This document shows, piece by piece, positions 26,660 to 36,164 of a DNA stretch of 64,000 nucleotides (position 1 is the stretch's first letter; each line of letters opens with the position of its first letter). Where the stretch lies: positions 5,818,001 through 5,882,000 of the forward strand of contig NZ_CP071090.1 of the NCBI RefSeq assembly GCF_017301735.1, written 5' to 3'. The DNA is from Pyxidicoccus parkwaysis. GTDB taxonomy: Bacteria; Myxococcota; Myxococcia; Myxococcales; Myxococcaceae. A program made the translations under genes and the position numbers. Below the pieces are notes generated by a model. That model was given only the letters and a program-made list of their open reading frames with translations, did not search any database and was not told the DNA's origin.

Positions 26660-27139
26660 TCAGGCGCGAGGAGGAGATGCCTTGGGAGCGAGGTGCAGCC
26701 GGGCGACGGGCTCCGCATGGAAGCGGAACACCGCCAGCGCCGGAGCGGAGCGGGTGGACACGGCCGCGAGGACGGCGGTGTCCTGCGACGGAGGCGGAGC
26801 CTCACGCCGGAAGAAGACATGGACACAGTGCGCGTCCACGTCGTGCGCCTCGAGGACCTCCTGACGGGAGGCGACGCGGGCATCGTCGAAGGAGTCCTCC
26901 ACCTGCTCGGAGGCGTGCGTGCTCCCCTCCTTCAGGTGGACCAACTCGCCGTGCTCCAGACACGTGGCGTGCTGGACCAGGGCGAAGTGCATGACGTTCC
27001 CCACGTATGCCAGCGCGCACACGAGCACGAGCGGCAGCGCCAGGAGGCGCGACCGGACGAGACTCACGGACAGGCGGCGGGAGGAAGGGCTCACGTCAGC
27101 GGATTCCCAAACGAAATGCGGTTGCGTTTTGTAAGCCAT
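26660..27139 (-). CDS. Small exported HxxCxxH protein with APKASPP tail
   Basis: Up to 159 residues. The first 15 codons from the ATG at 27139 use A/T-ending codons unlike the rest and have no ribosome site, so translation may start at the GTG at 27094. A hydrophobic segment (about residues 31-50 of the long form) is followed by His51, His57, Cys60, His63 and His68, with the H-x2-C-x2-H core in VQHATCLEHGELVHL. The middle is acidic and the end reads HLAPKASPPRA. This layout matches the first gene of the metal operon at 15341. I know no named family. It heads the minus-strand cluster that includes a His-tailed lipoprotein and MerC, and is a candidate periplasmic metal-binding protein. Confidence 0.75.
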   Translation of the reverse strand: MAYKTQPHFVWESADVSPSSRRLSVSLVRSRLLALPLVLVCALAYVGNVMHFALVQHATCLEHGELVHLKEGSTHASEQVEDSFDDARVASRQEVLEAHDVDAHCVHVFFRREAPPPSQDTAVLAAVSTRSAPALAVFRFHAEPVARLHLAPKASPPRA

Positions 27140-27420
27140 ACGCGAGGACAGTGCAAGTCATACCCTCGCATCTGTTTCACACGGCTTGCCCACCACACCG
27201 GCCTTCATGGGCGCTTCCGGATGCAACAACACGTTGGCGCACGTCACCGAGCCGCTGGCCAGCGCACGCTCCCGCGCGGAGCGGATGTGGCGCGTCCGGG
27301 TCCACGCCGACCAACCGGGCCGGGGCGGGTGTCACCGGGCCGATGGACCCGTGCGCCCGTGTGGGCGTAGGGTGCGCGCTTCCCGGGCAGTCCCGGGCGT
27401 TTCTTCGAGGACAGGACTTC

Positions 27421-28893
27421 GTGCAAGAGCTCATCGACGTGCTGCGGAGCCAGGCGCGCCACATCGCGCCCGAGCTGGCCCAGCTCGCCTACAAGCGGGG
27501 CCTGGCGGTGACGCAGAAGGACGGCACCACCCGGCCCATCCCCATCACCGCCACCCCCGTGGTGCTGGACGCGGCGGAAATCCGCCGCCGCGCAGAGCTG
27601 TCCACCCGCCTGTCGTCCGCCACCGTGAAGATGGCTCGTGCCTGGCTGGGCGGCTCCGACGCGCAGGAACTGCTGGGCGCCCTCTCTCCGCTCGAGCGCT
27701 CGCTCGCGGAGCGCACCTGGCGCCAGTCCGCGCGGCTGGCCACCACGCGGGTGGACTACTTCGTCGCGGGCGGCAAGCCGTGGGCGCTGGAGGTCAACGC
27801 GACCATCCCCGCCATGCAGGGGTATTCCGACATCGCGGCGCGCACCTTCATCGAAGTGGTGGCGCGCTACTTCCGCTACCCGGACAAGGCGCTGCACGCA
27901 CTCTTGAGCCTCAACGGCAGCAACGCGCTGGCGCTGTACCGCGCGCTGCTGGACGGCTACGCGGCGGAGCGCAACGGGAAGATGCCGGACACCGTGGCCC
28001 TGCTGTGCCGTCGCAACGACGCGCAAATCACGGAGCTGCGCTGGCTGTGCGAGCGCTTCCGCGAGTTCGGCGCGGACGCGGACATCGTGCACCCCGACGA
28101 AGTCACCGGCGACGACGCCTTCGAGGTGCGCGGCAAGAAGTACGACCTCGTGTACCGACACCTCTTCGTGCGGCGGCTCGAGGAGACGCCCTCGCCGTGG
28201 GTGGAGGACTTCCTGGGCACGGTGCCGGGGAAGAAGGCGGTGTTCCTCAATCCGCCCGCGTCGCAGGTGGAGGTGAAGTCCACCTTCGCGCGCCTGTCGC
28301 AAGCGCTGGCCGAGCCGCGCCTCGCCGAGGCCGCGGGCCTCACGCCGGAGGAACTGGAGGCGATTCGCGCCTCGGTACCGTGGACGCGCATCTTCCGCGC
28401 GGGTCCTGCCGTGGGACCGGACGGCGAGCGCACCGAGGATTTGGTGGCGCTGGTGTCCGCGGACCCGAAGCGCTTCGTGCTGAAGCGGGCGTGGGACTAC
28501 GGCGGCAAGGCCGTGTTCCTGGGGCGCTCGGCCGGCACGGTGCCGTACACGGAGCGCGTGAAGGCCGCATACGGCGAGGTGCTGGGCTGGCCGGAATTGT
28601 GCGCGCGCGCCGCGACGGACCCGGCCGGTGGCGGCTTCGTGGTGCAGGAGGTGGTGGACACGACGCCCGAGGACCACCTGCTCTGCGAACCCAACGGCAC
28701 GGTGCTCCCCACGTCGTTCTTCGTGGACTACTCCGCTTATGCCTCGGTGGGGCTCGCTCGCCAGCCGGCCTGGGGAGGCGTCTGTCGGGGCTCGATGTCG
28801 GAAATCGTCAACATCGTCGGCGGCGGTGGGGTACTGCCGCTCATCACCTCCGAAGTGGCCTCCAAGCTTTTGCTGGCGTGGAAGGCCATTTAA
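27421..28893 (+). CDS. ATP-grasp-type protein, probable peptide/amide ligase
   Basis: 490 residues from a GTG at 27421 (GAGGA upstream); an ATG at 27343 is an alternative. The N-terminal half has ALEVNATIPAMQGYSDIAARTFIE, a stretch also typical of circularly permuted ATP-grasp proteins, then a Rossmann-like part TVALLCRRNDAQITELRWL. The C-terminal half contains the nucleotide-binding strand RFVLKRAWDYGGKAVFLG, where Lys-Arg and the Gly pair take the place of the ATP-grasp lysine loop, FVVQEVVDTTPEDH as the hinge, and the Gly-rich GGGGVLPL near the end. Such enzymes form amide bonds between a carboxylate and an amine using ATP. No partner amidase or precursor peptide is beside it, so the substrate is unknown. 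Confidence 0.75.
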   Translation: MQELIDVLRSQARHIAPELAQLAYKRGLAVTQKDGTTRPIPITATPVVLDAAEIRRRAELSTRLSSATVKMARAWLGGSDAQELLGALSPLERSLAERTWRQSARLATTRVDYFVAGGKPWALEVNATIPAMQGYSDIAARTFIEVVARYFRYPDKALHALLSLNGSNALALYRALLDGYAAERNGKMPDTVALLCRRNDAQITELRWLCERFREFGADADIVHPDEVTGDDAFEVRGKKYDLVYRHLFVRRLEETPSPWVEDFLGTVPGKKAVFLNPPASQVEVKSTFARLSQALAEPRLAEAAGLTPEELEAIRASVPWTRIFRAGPAVGPDGERTEDLVALVSADPKRFVLKRAWDYGGKAVFLGRSAGTVPYTERVKAAYGEVLGWPELCARAATDPAGGGFVVQEVVDTTPEDHLLCEPNGTVLPTSFFVDYSAYASVGLARQPAWGGVCRGSMSEIVNIVGGGGVLPLITSEVASKLLLAWKAI

Positions 28894-28993
28894 GGGGCTT
28901 CACCGGAGCCGGTCCGCGAGCATGACGCGGCCCGGCACGCTATAAAGGCAGCTCCGCCGGGCCCGTCCCGGCATGAAAGGAATCAAGGTCCAC

Positions 28994-29704
28994 ATGGCCT
29001 GGGAAACTTCCGGTTGGCAGACGGTCGAGCGCGACTCGGCCAATGCCGTGCTGGTGCAGGAGTCGCAGCGCGCCTTCATGTCGCGCGTGCACGGCTGGAT
29101 GTTCGGTGGGCTGATGCTCACGGGCATCATGGCCCTGGCGACGGTGAGCAACGCGTCGCTGATGCAGGCGGTGCTGAGCTGGCGCCTCCCGCTGCTGCTG
29201 GTGCAGCTGGGCGCGGTGTTCGCGCTGAGCTTCCTCGCTCCCCGCCTGTCGGGTCCGGTCGCCGCGGTGATGTTCCTCGGCTACTCGGCGCTGACGGGGA
29301 TGACGCTGTCCATCTTCTTCCTCGTCTACACGGCCGGCAGCATCGCGCAGGCATTCTTCCTCTCGGCGGGCGTCTACGGCGCCATGGCCATCTACGGCAC
29401 CGTGACGAAGAAGGACCTGAGCTCGTGGGCCACGTTCCTCTTCATGGGCCTGGTGGGCATCGTCCTGGCCGGCGTGGTCAACCTCTTCCTGCGCAGTGAC
29501 GGCCTGTCCTTCGTGTCGGCCTGCGCGGCCGTCCTCGTCTTCGCCGGCCTGACGGCGTACGACAACCAGAAGCTGCGGGAGATGCACGCCGGCACCGGCT
29601 TCAGCAGCGCCGCGACGGTGAGCATCGTCGGCGCGCTGGTGCTGTACCTGGACTTCATCAACCTGTTCATCGCCATCCTGCGCCTGCTCGGCAAGCGCCG
29701 GTAG
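28994..29704 (+). CDS. BAX inhibitor-1/YccA family membrane protein
   Basis: 236 residues from the ATG at 28994, preferred over the ATG at 28973 because AAGG stands close upstream. Seven hydrophobic segments are present. The family marks are the N-terminal segment VLVQESQRAFMSRVHGWMFGGLMLTGI, the helix TGMTLSIFFLVYTAGSIAQAF, and the C-terminal TAYDNQKLREMHAGT followed by ALVLYLDFINLFIAILRLLG with the conserved aspartates of the pH-sensitive calcium leak channel group. The protein sits in the inner membrane; in bacteria it is linked to calcium leak and membrane-protein quality control. A TATAAA -10-like box lies at 28941-28946. Confidence 0.94.
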   Translation: MAWETSGWQTVERDSANAVLVQESQRAFMSRVHGWMFGGLMLTGIMALATVSNASLMQAVLSWRLPLLLVQLGAVFALSFLAPRLSGPVAAVMFLGYSALTGMTLSIFFLVYTAGSIAQAFFLSAGVYGAMAIYGTVTKKDLSSWATFLFMGLVGIVLAGVVNLFLRSDGLSFVSACAAVLVFAGLTAYDNQKLREMHAGTGFSSAATVSIVGALVLYLDFINLFIAILRLLGKRR

Positions 29705-29731
29705 TCGTCTCGAAGAGCAGGTGGTTTCACG

Positions 29732-29777
29732 AAGCGGCGGTGCTTGCCTCCCGGGGCGGCGCCGCCGCTTCTGTTTT
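29732..29777. terminator. Hairpin between convergent BAX-inhibitor and lipoprotein genes
   Basis: Perfect 9-bp inverted repeat AAGCGGCGG (29732-29740) and CCGCCGCTT (29762-29770), followed on the plus strand by CTGTTTT. The loop is 21 bases but contains further GC pairing. Confidence 0.6.
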
Positions 29778-29790
29778 GTGCACGTGCGGC

Positions 29791-31089
29791 TCAAGGCGGA
29801 CACGCGGCGCCGGCTTCGAGCACGTCCGCGTCGTAGTGGAACCGCAGCGGACCGGCGGCCTCGAGGTGGCGCACGAAGATGGAGCCATAGACGTCCGCGT
29901 CGCCACTGGTGCTGAGATACGCGCCGGGAGCATAGAGGTTGCCCGCGAGCGTGCTGCCCGCGGAGAGCGCGAGAACGGTGGAGCGCGTCACGTACACGCG
30001 GACGCGCGAGGGCATCGCGGTGGAGCCCAGCAGGAGCGGCCCCGCCACGGAGACACGGCCACCGATGAACAGGTCCAGCTCGCCCGGAGGCTGGACGTCC
30101 ACGGTGAGGCCCTCGCCGAGGTCCACGCCGTCCTGGATGAAGAGCGCGGTGCGGGCGCGGATGGTGAGCGTGGCGCGGCCCGTGCCGGTGATGCTCGTGA
30201 GGAAGAAGCGGCCGCAGGGGAGTTCCAGCGTGCGCTCGCCGGAGATGGACTCCAGCGCTGCCGCATCCAGGCTGATGGCCGCGTTGTCGTTGTCTCCGGC
30301 GTGGTGGGTGATGAGCGCGGCGACGTCGACTTGAGACGCGGCATCGCAGGCGCAGGGGGTGATGGGGTCCACGGGCTCGCGGCGGACCCCGGCCGCCTGC
30401 GCGGGACCCAGGGTGTATTCGGGTGGAACCGTGAGGATGCCGCCGACGGTGATTGAGGACAGCGCCACGTCGCCGCGCACCCGGGCATCCGCTGCGATGG
30501 AGGCGGTGGCCGCGCTGCCTGTCAGCGGGCCACTGTTCTGGAGTGCTCCGCCCACCGAGAGCGTGCGCGCGAGCTGGATGCCTCCGGTGCCTCCCACGCG
30601 CAGGGTGCCACCCACGGTGACGGAGTCATTGGCGAAGAAGGCGCCATTCACGCTCACGTCACCGCCCTGCCCTCCTGGCTGGTACGGGCCGGAGGCGCTT
30701 CGGAAGGCATCCGTCTCCATCGGGGCACTGAGCGCGAGCCCTTCGCAGGTACATAGGGCCTGACGGAAGGTCTGCTCCGCGAGCCGGCCACCGCAGACCT
30801 GTGTCCCGCTGACGGTGTCACCCACGATGATGGGCGGTCCTTGTCCGTCGCAGTACGTGCTCCAGTCGCCGGGAGGCGTGCCACTGTCGGAGGGCGTGCC
30901 GCTGTCGGGAGGAGTACCGCCGTCGGATGTCCCCGCGTCGGTGGGAGGAGAATCATCGCCCACGTCCGAGAGGCCCGCGTCCCGTGAATGGATGGACGCG
31001 ACGAGGTCACCGCGCGTGCAGCCCGTGAGCAGGGTGCCGGTCAACAGGATGCCGAGCCACATCACGACATGTCCGGAGTGCGGCCTCAT
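29791..31089 (-). CDS. Surface lipoprotein with beta-repeat domain, ECF-sigma operon
   Basis: 432 residues with a lipobox ending at Cys24 (LLTGTLLTGC). A Ser/Asp/Gly/Thr/Pro linker with repeated DSGTP units (about 50-75) exposes the rest. The main domain is made of short Gly/Val repeats (GGDVSVNGAFFANDSVTVGGTLRVGG, DARVRGDVALSSITVGG) typical of right-handed beta-helix or bactofilin-like coats; it contains the Cys pair PCACD and ends with a YGSIFVRHLEAAGPLRF segment. Domains like this occur in many myxobacterial outer-surface lipoproteins of unknown role. The start overlaps the stop of the upstream TPR gene as ATGA, so it belongs to the ECF sigma operon and is probably a target or a partner of that system. 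Confidence 0.82.
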   Translation of the reverse strand: MRPHSGHVVMWLGILLTGTLLTGCTRGDLVASIHSRDAGLSDVGDDSPPTDAGTSDGGTPPDSGTPSDSGTPPGDWSTYCDGQGPPIIVGDTVSGTQVCGGRLAEQTFRQALCTCEGLALSAPMETDAFRSASGPYQPGGQGGDVSVNGAFFANDSVTVGGTLRVGGTGGIQLARTLSVGGALQNSGPLTGSAATASIAADARVRGDVALSSITVGGILTVPPEYTLGPAQAAGVRREPVDPITPCACDAASQVDVAALITHHAGDNDNAAISLDAAALESISGERTLELPCGRFFLTSITGTGRATLTIRARTALFIQDGVDLGEGLTVDVQPPGELDLFIGGRVSVAGPLLLGSTAMPSRVRVYVTRSTVLALSAGSTLAGNLYAPGAYLSTSGDADVYGSIFVRHLEAAGPLRFHYDADVLEAGAACPP

Positions 31090-32012
31090 GGCGAGGAGAG
31101 CTCCCGCAGCCGTGCTCGCGCATTGGTTCCGAGCGGAGAGTCGGGGTGGTGCGCGAGGAACTCCTCCAGCGCTCGCGCCTCGGTCTTCGTGTCACCGAGT
31201 GCCCGCCATGCCTCCGCGATTCCGTGGCGGGCTTCCTGATCGAGCACGCCCTGCGGCTGGACGCGCAGCGCTTCCTGGAACTGTCGCAGCGCACCTCGTG
31301 CATTGCCGAGATGTTCCAACCGCAGCGAGCCCGAAGCGACCCGCGCGACGTACGCAGCCAACGACGAGGGCTGCTCGCGAATGACTCGCAGGTAGAGTGC
31401 CTCCGCGTCCTTCCAGCTGCCTCCGGCCCGCAGTGCATTCGCCTCGCGCAGCAGGTCTTCCGGCGCCATGACCGGAGGCGGTCGCGATGCAGTCCCTTGC
31501 CGCTGCTTGCGCACAGCGGGAGTCGTGCTGTCGCTCTGTTTGACTTCGGTCGAAGCCCCCACGCCCTTCTCGGTCGCCCCCGTAGGCACGGAGCCGTAGG
31601 CGTCCGCCTCACTGACCTGCTCGGTGACCTTCGTGTGCATGGAGGCGGGCTGCGCGGAGCCAACCGTCGTCCCTGGGGCAACCTCCGGCGCATGGGCACT
31701 CGCATCCGGTGACGCCTCGGGCATCGCGTGGGCCACCTGAGACTCCGGCTCTCGCTCGGCCCGCACCAGCGCCCACACAGCCGCCGCGGCGGCACCGGTG
31801 AACAGCACGGCCCCCGCCACGAGCAACACCGGAGGCCACTTCTTCCGCACCTTCGGCCGCGAAGGCGTCTCATGCGTCGCCGCGTCCATCGCCGCCAACA
31901 CGAGCGCCGCCGACTTCTGCCGGGAGATGCGACGCGCCGGACCCGCCTCGCCATCGAGCGGCGCGAACAGGTCATCCATCAGCGCTTCCCCCTCCTCTCG
32001 CACCGGACTCAT
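31086..32012 (-). CDS. Membrane-anchored TPR protein, probable sigma-factor partner
   Basis: 308 residues. The first 55 residues are cytoplasmic and charged, followed by one transmembrane helix (about 61-82, PPVLLVAGAVLFTGAAAAAVWAL in part), then a low-complexity Ala/Ser/Thr/Pro region, and a C-terminal TPR domain (about 190-305: EDLLREANALRAGGSWKDAEALYLRVI, RGALRQFQEALRVQP, ALEEFLAHHPDSPLGTNARARL). Its ATG overlaps the ECF sigma stop as ATGA. A short cytoplasmic domain, a single TM helix and a periplasmic sensor domain directly after an ECF sigma gene is the layout of an anti-sigma factor, although no zinc-binding ZAS motif is present. This function is inferred from position. Confidence 0.8.
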   Translation of the reverse strand: MSPVREEGEALMDDLFAPLDGEAGPARRISRQKSAALVLAAMDAATHETPSRPKVRKKWPPVLLVAGAVLFTGAAAAAVWALVRAEREPESQVAHAMPEASPDASAHAPEVAPGTTVGSAQPASMHTKVTEQVSEADAYGSVPTGATEKGVGASTEVKQSDSTTPAVRKQRQGTASRPPPVMAPEDLLREANALRAGGSWKDAEALYLRVIREQPSSLAAYVARVASGSLRLEHLGNARGALRQFQEALRVQPQGVLDQEARHGIAEAWRALGDTKTEARALEEFLAHHPDSPLGTNARARLRELSSP

Positions 32013-32602
32013 CCCTCCCCCTCCCCCTCCGATGCCATCGAGCGCAGCGCCGTCCGCCCCAAGCGGAGACGACTGCGCACCGTCTCGAATGGAATACCGA
32101 GCTCCGTCGCAATCTCCGGCACGCTCAGCTCCAACACATGGTGCAGCACCAGCGCGTGCCGCTGCTCCGTGGAGAGCTTGTCCAACAACGTCACCAGGTG
32201 CCGCCGATGCACGTACTCATCCGGCTGCGCATCCTCCGACGGCACCGCGACCAGCTCCGCCGGTTCCTCCGAGGCGTGCCGCGCCTCGCGGCCCCGAGAG
32301 CGCTTCAGCGACGCGAAGGTCGCGCGCACCACCACGCGGTCCGCCCACGCGTGGAACCGGCCCTCGCTCCGGTACGTGGGCAGCCCGCGCATGAGCGCGA
32401 TGAGCGCCTCCTGTGCGATGTCGTCCACATCCGCGTCCCCGCGAACCAGATAGCGAACCAGGTTGCGCACGCGCGGCAACAACTCCATCAACAGGGACTC
32501 GGTCGCCTCGCGCCGTCCCTGGATGGCCTCACGGATGCGAGGGTCCTCCGCCTCACGAGGCGCCACCGTTGCAAATGAGCCCGAGCTCCTCATCTCCGAC
32601 AT
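32009..32602 (-). CDS. ECF-type RNA polymerase sigma factor
   Basis: 197 residues from the ATG at 32602 (ATG at 32593 is an alternative; an in-frame ATG at 32716 lies inside the upstream gene). Region 2 is clear: LLMELLPRVRNLVRYLVRGDADVDDIAQEALIALMRGLPTYRSEGRFHAWADRVVVRATF. After an acidic linker, region 4 reads LDKLSTEQRHALVLHHVLELSVPEIATELGIPFETVRSRLRLGRTAL. Regions 1 and 3 are missing, as in ECF factors. It directs RNA polymerase to stress or envelope genes. It overlaps the membrane TPR gene (ATGA), the likely regulator, and lies 34 bases past the end of the overlapping upstream outer-membrane gene start region, in one four-gene minus-strand unit. Confidence 0.93.
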   Translation of the reverse strand: MSEMRSSGSFATVAPREAEDPRIREAIQGRREATESLLMELLPRVRNLVRYLVRGDADVDDIAQEALIALMRGLPTYRSEGRFHAWADRVVVRATFASLKRSRGREARHASEEPAELVAVPSEDAQPDEYVHRRHLVTLLDKLSTEQRHALVLHHVLELSVPEIATELGIPFETVRSRLRLGRTALRSMASEGEGEG

Positions 32603-32636
32603 GGAGAGCGCCCCCCGCGAAATCGGGTCATCGGCT

Positions 32637-33737
32637 TCACAGGAGAAACACCATCGCCAGCCCCGCTCGGGGCCGGATGGGCGCTCCGTCACCGCGAGGC
32701 ACCACATTTCCATCAACGGCGTAGCCCAGCTCGGGACGCCCCATGAGGACCTCCGCGGCCAGGCTCAATTCGAGGGCGAAGCGCGCGGCCGGGCTCCACC
32801 GGGCAGCGCCACGCAGGCCCACGAGCGGCGAGACGATGGTGCTCGCGGGGGCCGCCTCGACCTGCGGCGCGAGCGCCTCCGTCCGGCGCGTGAAGACAAC
32901 CGCCCCTGCTTCCAACCCGTAGGTGCAGCTCAGCGAATCGATGGACACGAAGGGCCGTTCCAGCCTCAGCACCGCCGCGTACTGCCTCAGGGTGAGCCGC
33001 GTGTACTCATCGAGCAGCCGGGTCGGCATTCCCATCCTCAGCTCGAACCCCGGCTGCCAGGAATCCCGCTCCCATCCCGCCCCGAGCGACAGCCCCTGGT
33101 GTCCTCCCTGTCCGTATCCATCGAGCGCCGCGTACCCGCCCACCGAGAACCTCCATCGGCTGGAGGAAGCAGCAGGCAGCGGTGCCGCCATCGACTGAAC
33201 CGGAGCCGGAGCGAGCACGGGCTCTGGAGCAGGTGCGGGAGCAGGAGCGGAAACGACAGGAGGCTCCACCACGTCGCCCAGGGGCTCGCCCAGGTCCACG
33301 GCTCGCAGCGCGGAGCGCACCGTGAGCGCCAGCGCCTCCGCCCCGGCGGACCACTCCAACGAACCGGGCGCTCCCATCAGGCGCGCGGAGCGGACGAACA
33401 GGTGCCGGCTCGCGGGCTCGGCCACCTGGACATGGACGTTGCTCCCCTCGCGCAGGAACCACAGCACCGCCCGGGCTTGATGCTCTTCCGCGAGCCGCTC
33501 CGCCGCGGACCAGCGCAGCGCTGACGGTCCATCGAGCGGCGTCCCCACTTCCGCCACAAGCAACACAGGCAGGTCGCTGCTCTGCCCACGCACGCGCTCC
33601 AGCAGCGCCGCGTCCTCGGGGGAGGCCACGCGCGCCACCGCCCTCCATGGCTCGGAGGCCAGCGCCGGTGCCGCGAGCAACAACAGCAGGACACTCCCGA
33701 GCCCGCGCCGCAGCAGCACGTCCGCCGCCAATGACAT
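32637..33737 (-). CDS. Exported, probably outer-membrane beta-barrel hypothetical protein
   Basis: 366 residues with a signal peptide (VLLLLLAAPALA, cleavage near residue 28). Residues about 30-145 form an alpha/beta domain with VARVASPEDAALLERVRGQSSDLPVLLVAEVG. A Pro/Ala repeat linker (about 160-185) leads to a C-terminal part with alternating strands, RWRFSVGGYAALDGYGQGG, LSLGAGWERDSWQPGFELRMGM, ARFALELSLAAEVLMG, ending RPRAGLAMVFLL with a hydrophobic last residue, as in outer-membrane barrels. It is the first gene of the unit containing the ECF sigma factor, 34 bases upstream of it. It could be the surface sensor or a target of that sigma factor. No family is recognised. Confidence 0.75.
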   Translation of the reverse strand: MSLAADVLLRRGLGSVLLLLLAAPALASEPWRAVARVASPEDAALLERVRGQSSDLPVLLVAEVGTPLDGPSALRWSAAERLAEEHQARAVLWFLREGSNVHVQVAEPASRHLFVRSARLMGAPGSLEWSAGAEALALTVRSALRAVDLGEPLGDVVEPPVVSAPAPAPAPEPVLAPAPVQSMAAPLPAASSSRWRFSVGGYAALDGYGQGGHQGLSLGAGWERDSWQPGFELRMGMPTRLLDEYTRLTLRQYAAVLRLERPFVSIDSLSCTYGLEAGAVVFTRRTEALAPQVEAAPASTIVSPLVGLRGAARWSPAARFALELSLAAEVLMGRPELGYAVDGNVVPRGDGAPIRPRAGLAMVFLL

Positions 33738-33797
33738 GCGGCGAACCCTAGCTAACGACGGACACTGGAGAAAGCCTCACAGAGTACGGCTACAGCC

Positions 33798-33831
33798 GCG
33801 CGGGTCCGCGTCTGCCTTCACGGACCCGCGC
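33798..33831 (-). terminator. Hairpin terminator of the chitinase gene
   Basis: Perfect 11-bp stem (GCGCGGGTCCG at 33798-33808, CGGACCCGCGC at 33821-33831), 12-base loop, 28 bases after the chitinase stop. No U-tract, which is common in this genome type. Confidence 0.65.
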
Positions 33832-33859
33832 GCTGCGGTGACGCGGGAATGCGCCGCTC

Positions 33860-35656
<1,797 letters not shown>

Positions 35657-35822
35657 GCGTGTGCTCCTCGCCGCGCGAGAGGACGGCACGGGCCACGGGC
35701 CGGAGCGAGCGCTCCGGCACCACGCACCCACACGTCTCCGCGCGGACTTCCTTCGGGTTCAGCAGGAAGGAGTCACGCAGCCATTTTTCCGGGTTAATCA
35801 GGTGAAGCGCGTCGTGCGCTCT

Positions 35823-36164
35823 TCAGCCTTCCGCCTTCTCCTTGCGGGAGAACGGCATCAGCAGCCGCTCCACGGGGCGGCCGTTGACGAGGTGCTGGTC
35901 GACGATTTCAGACACGTCCTCCACCTTCACGCCGCCGTACCAGGTGCCCTCCGGGTAGACGACGACGGAGACGCCGAAGGCGCACGTGTCCAGGCACCCG
36001 GCCGCGTTGGCGCGCATGCCGCCCTTGAGCCCGCGCTTGTCGAGCTCCTCCTTGAAGGCGGCACGCACCTCCTCCGCGCCCTTGGTGGCGCAACACCCCT
36101 TCGGGTGGCCGTCCGGGCGGCGGTTGGTGCAGACGAAGACGTGGCGTTTGAACGGAGGAGGCAT
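35823..36164 (-). CDS. Thioredoxin-like [2Fe-2S] ferredoxin
   Basis: 113 residues with the thioredoxin-fold ferredoxin layout: HVFVCTNRRPDGHPKGCCATKG with Cys12 and Cys24/25, and ANAAGCLDTCAFGVSVVVYPEGTWYGGV with Cys57 and Cys61. Four of these Cys bind a 2Fe-2S cluster. Small proteins of this kind act as soluble electron carriers in (nitrogen-fixation or cobalamin-associated) redox pathways and resemble NuoE C-terminal domains. It is separated by 166 bases from the chitinase gene and begins the minus-strand side of the unusual spacer upstream of nrdJ. Confidence 0.93.
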   Translation of the reverse strand: MPPPFKRHVFVCTNRRPDGHPKGCCATKGAEEVRAAFKEELDKRGLKGGMRANAAGCLDTCAFGVSVVVYPEGTWYGGVKVEDVSEIVDQHLVNGRPVERLLMPFSRKEKAEG

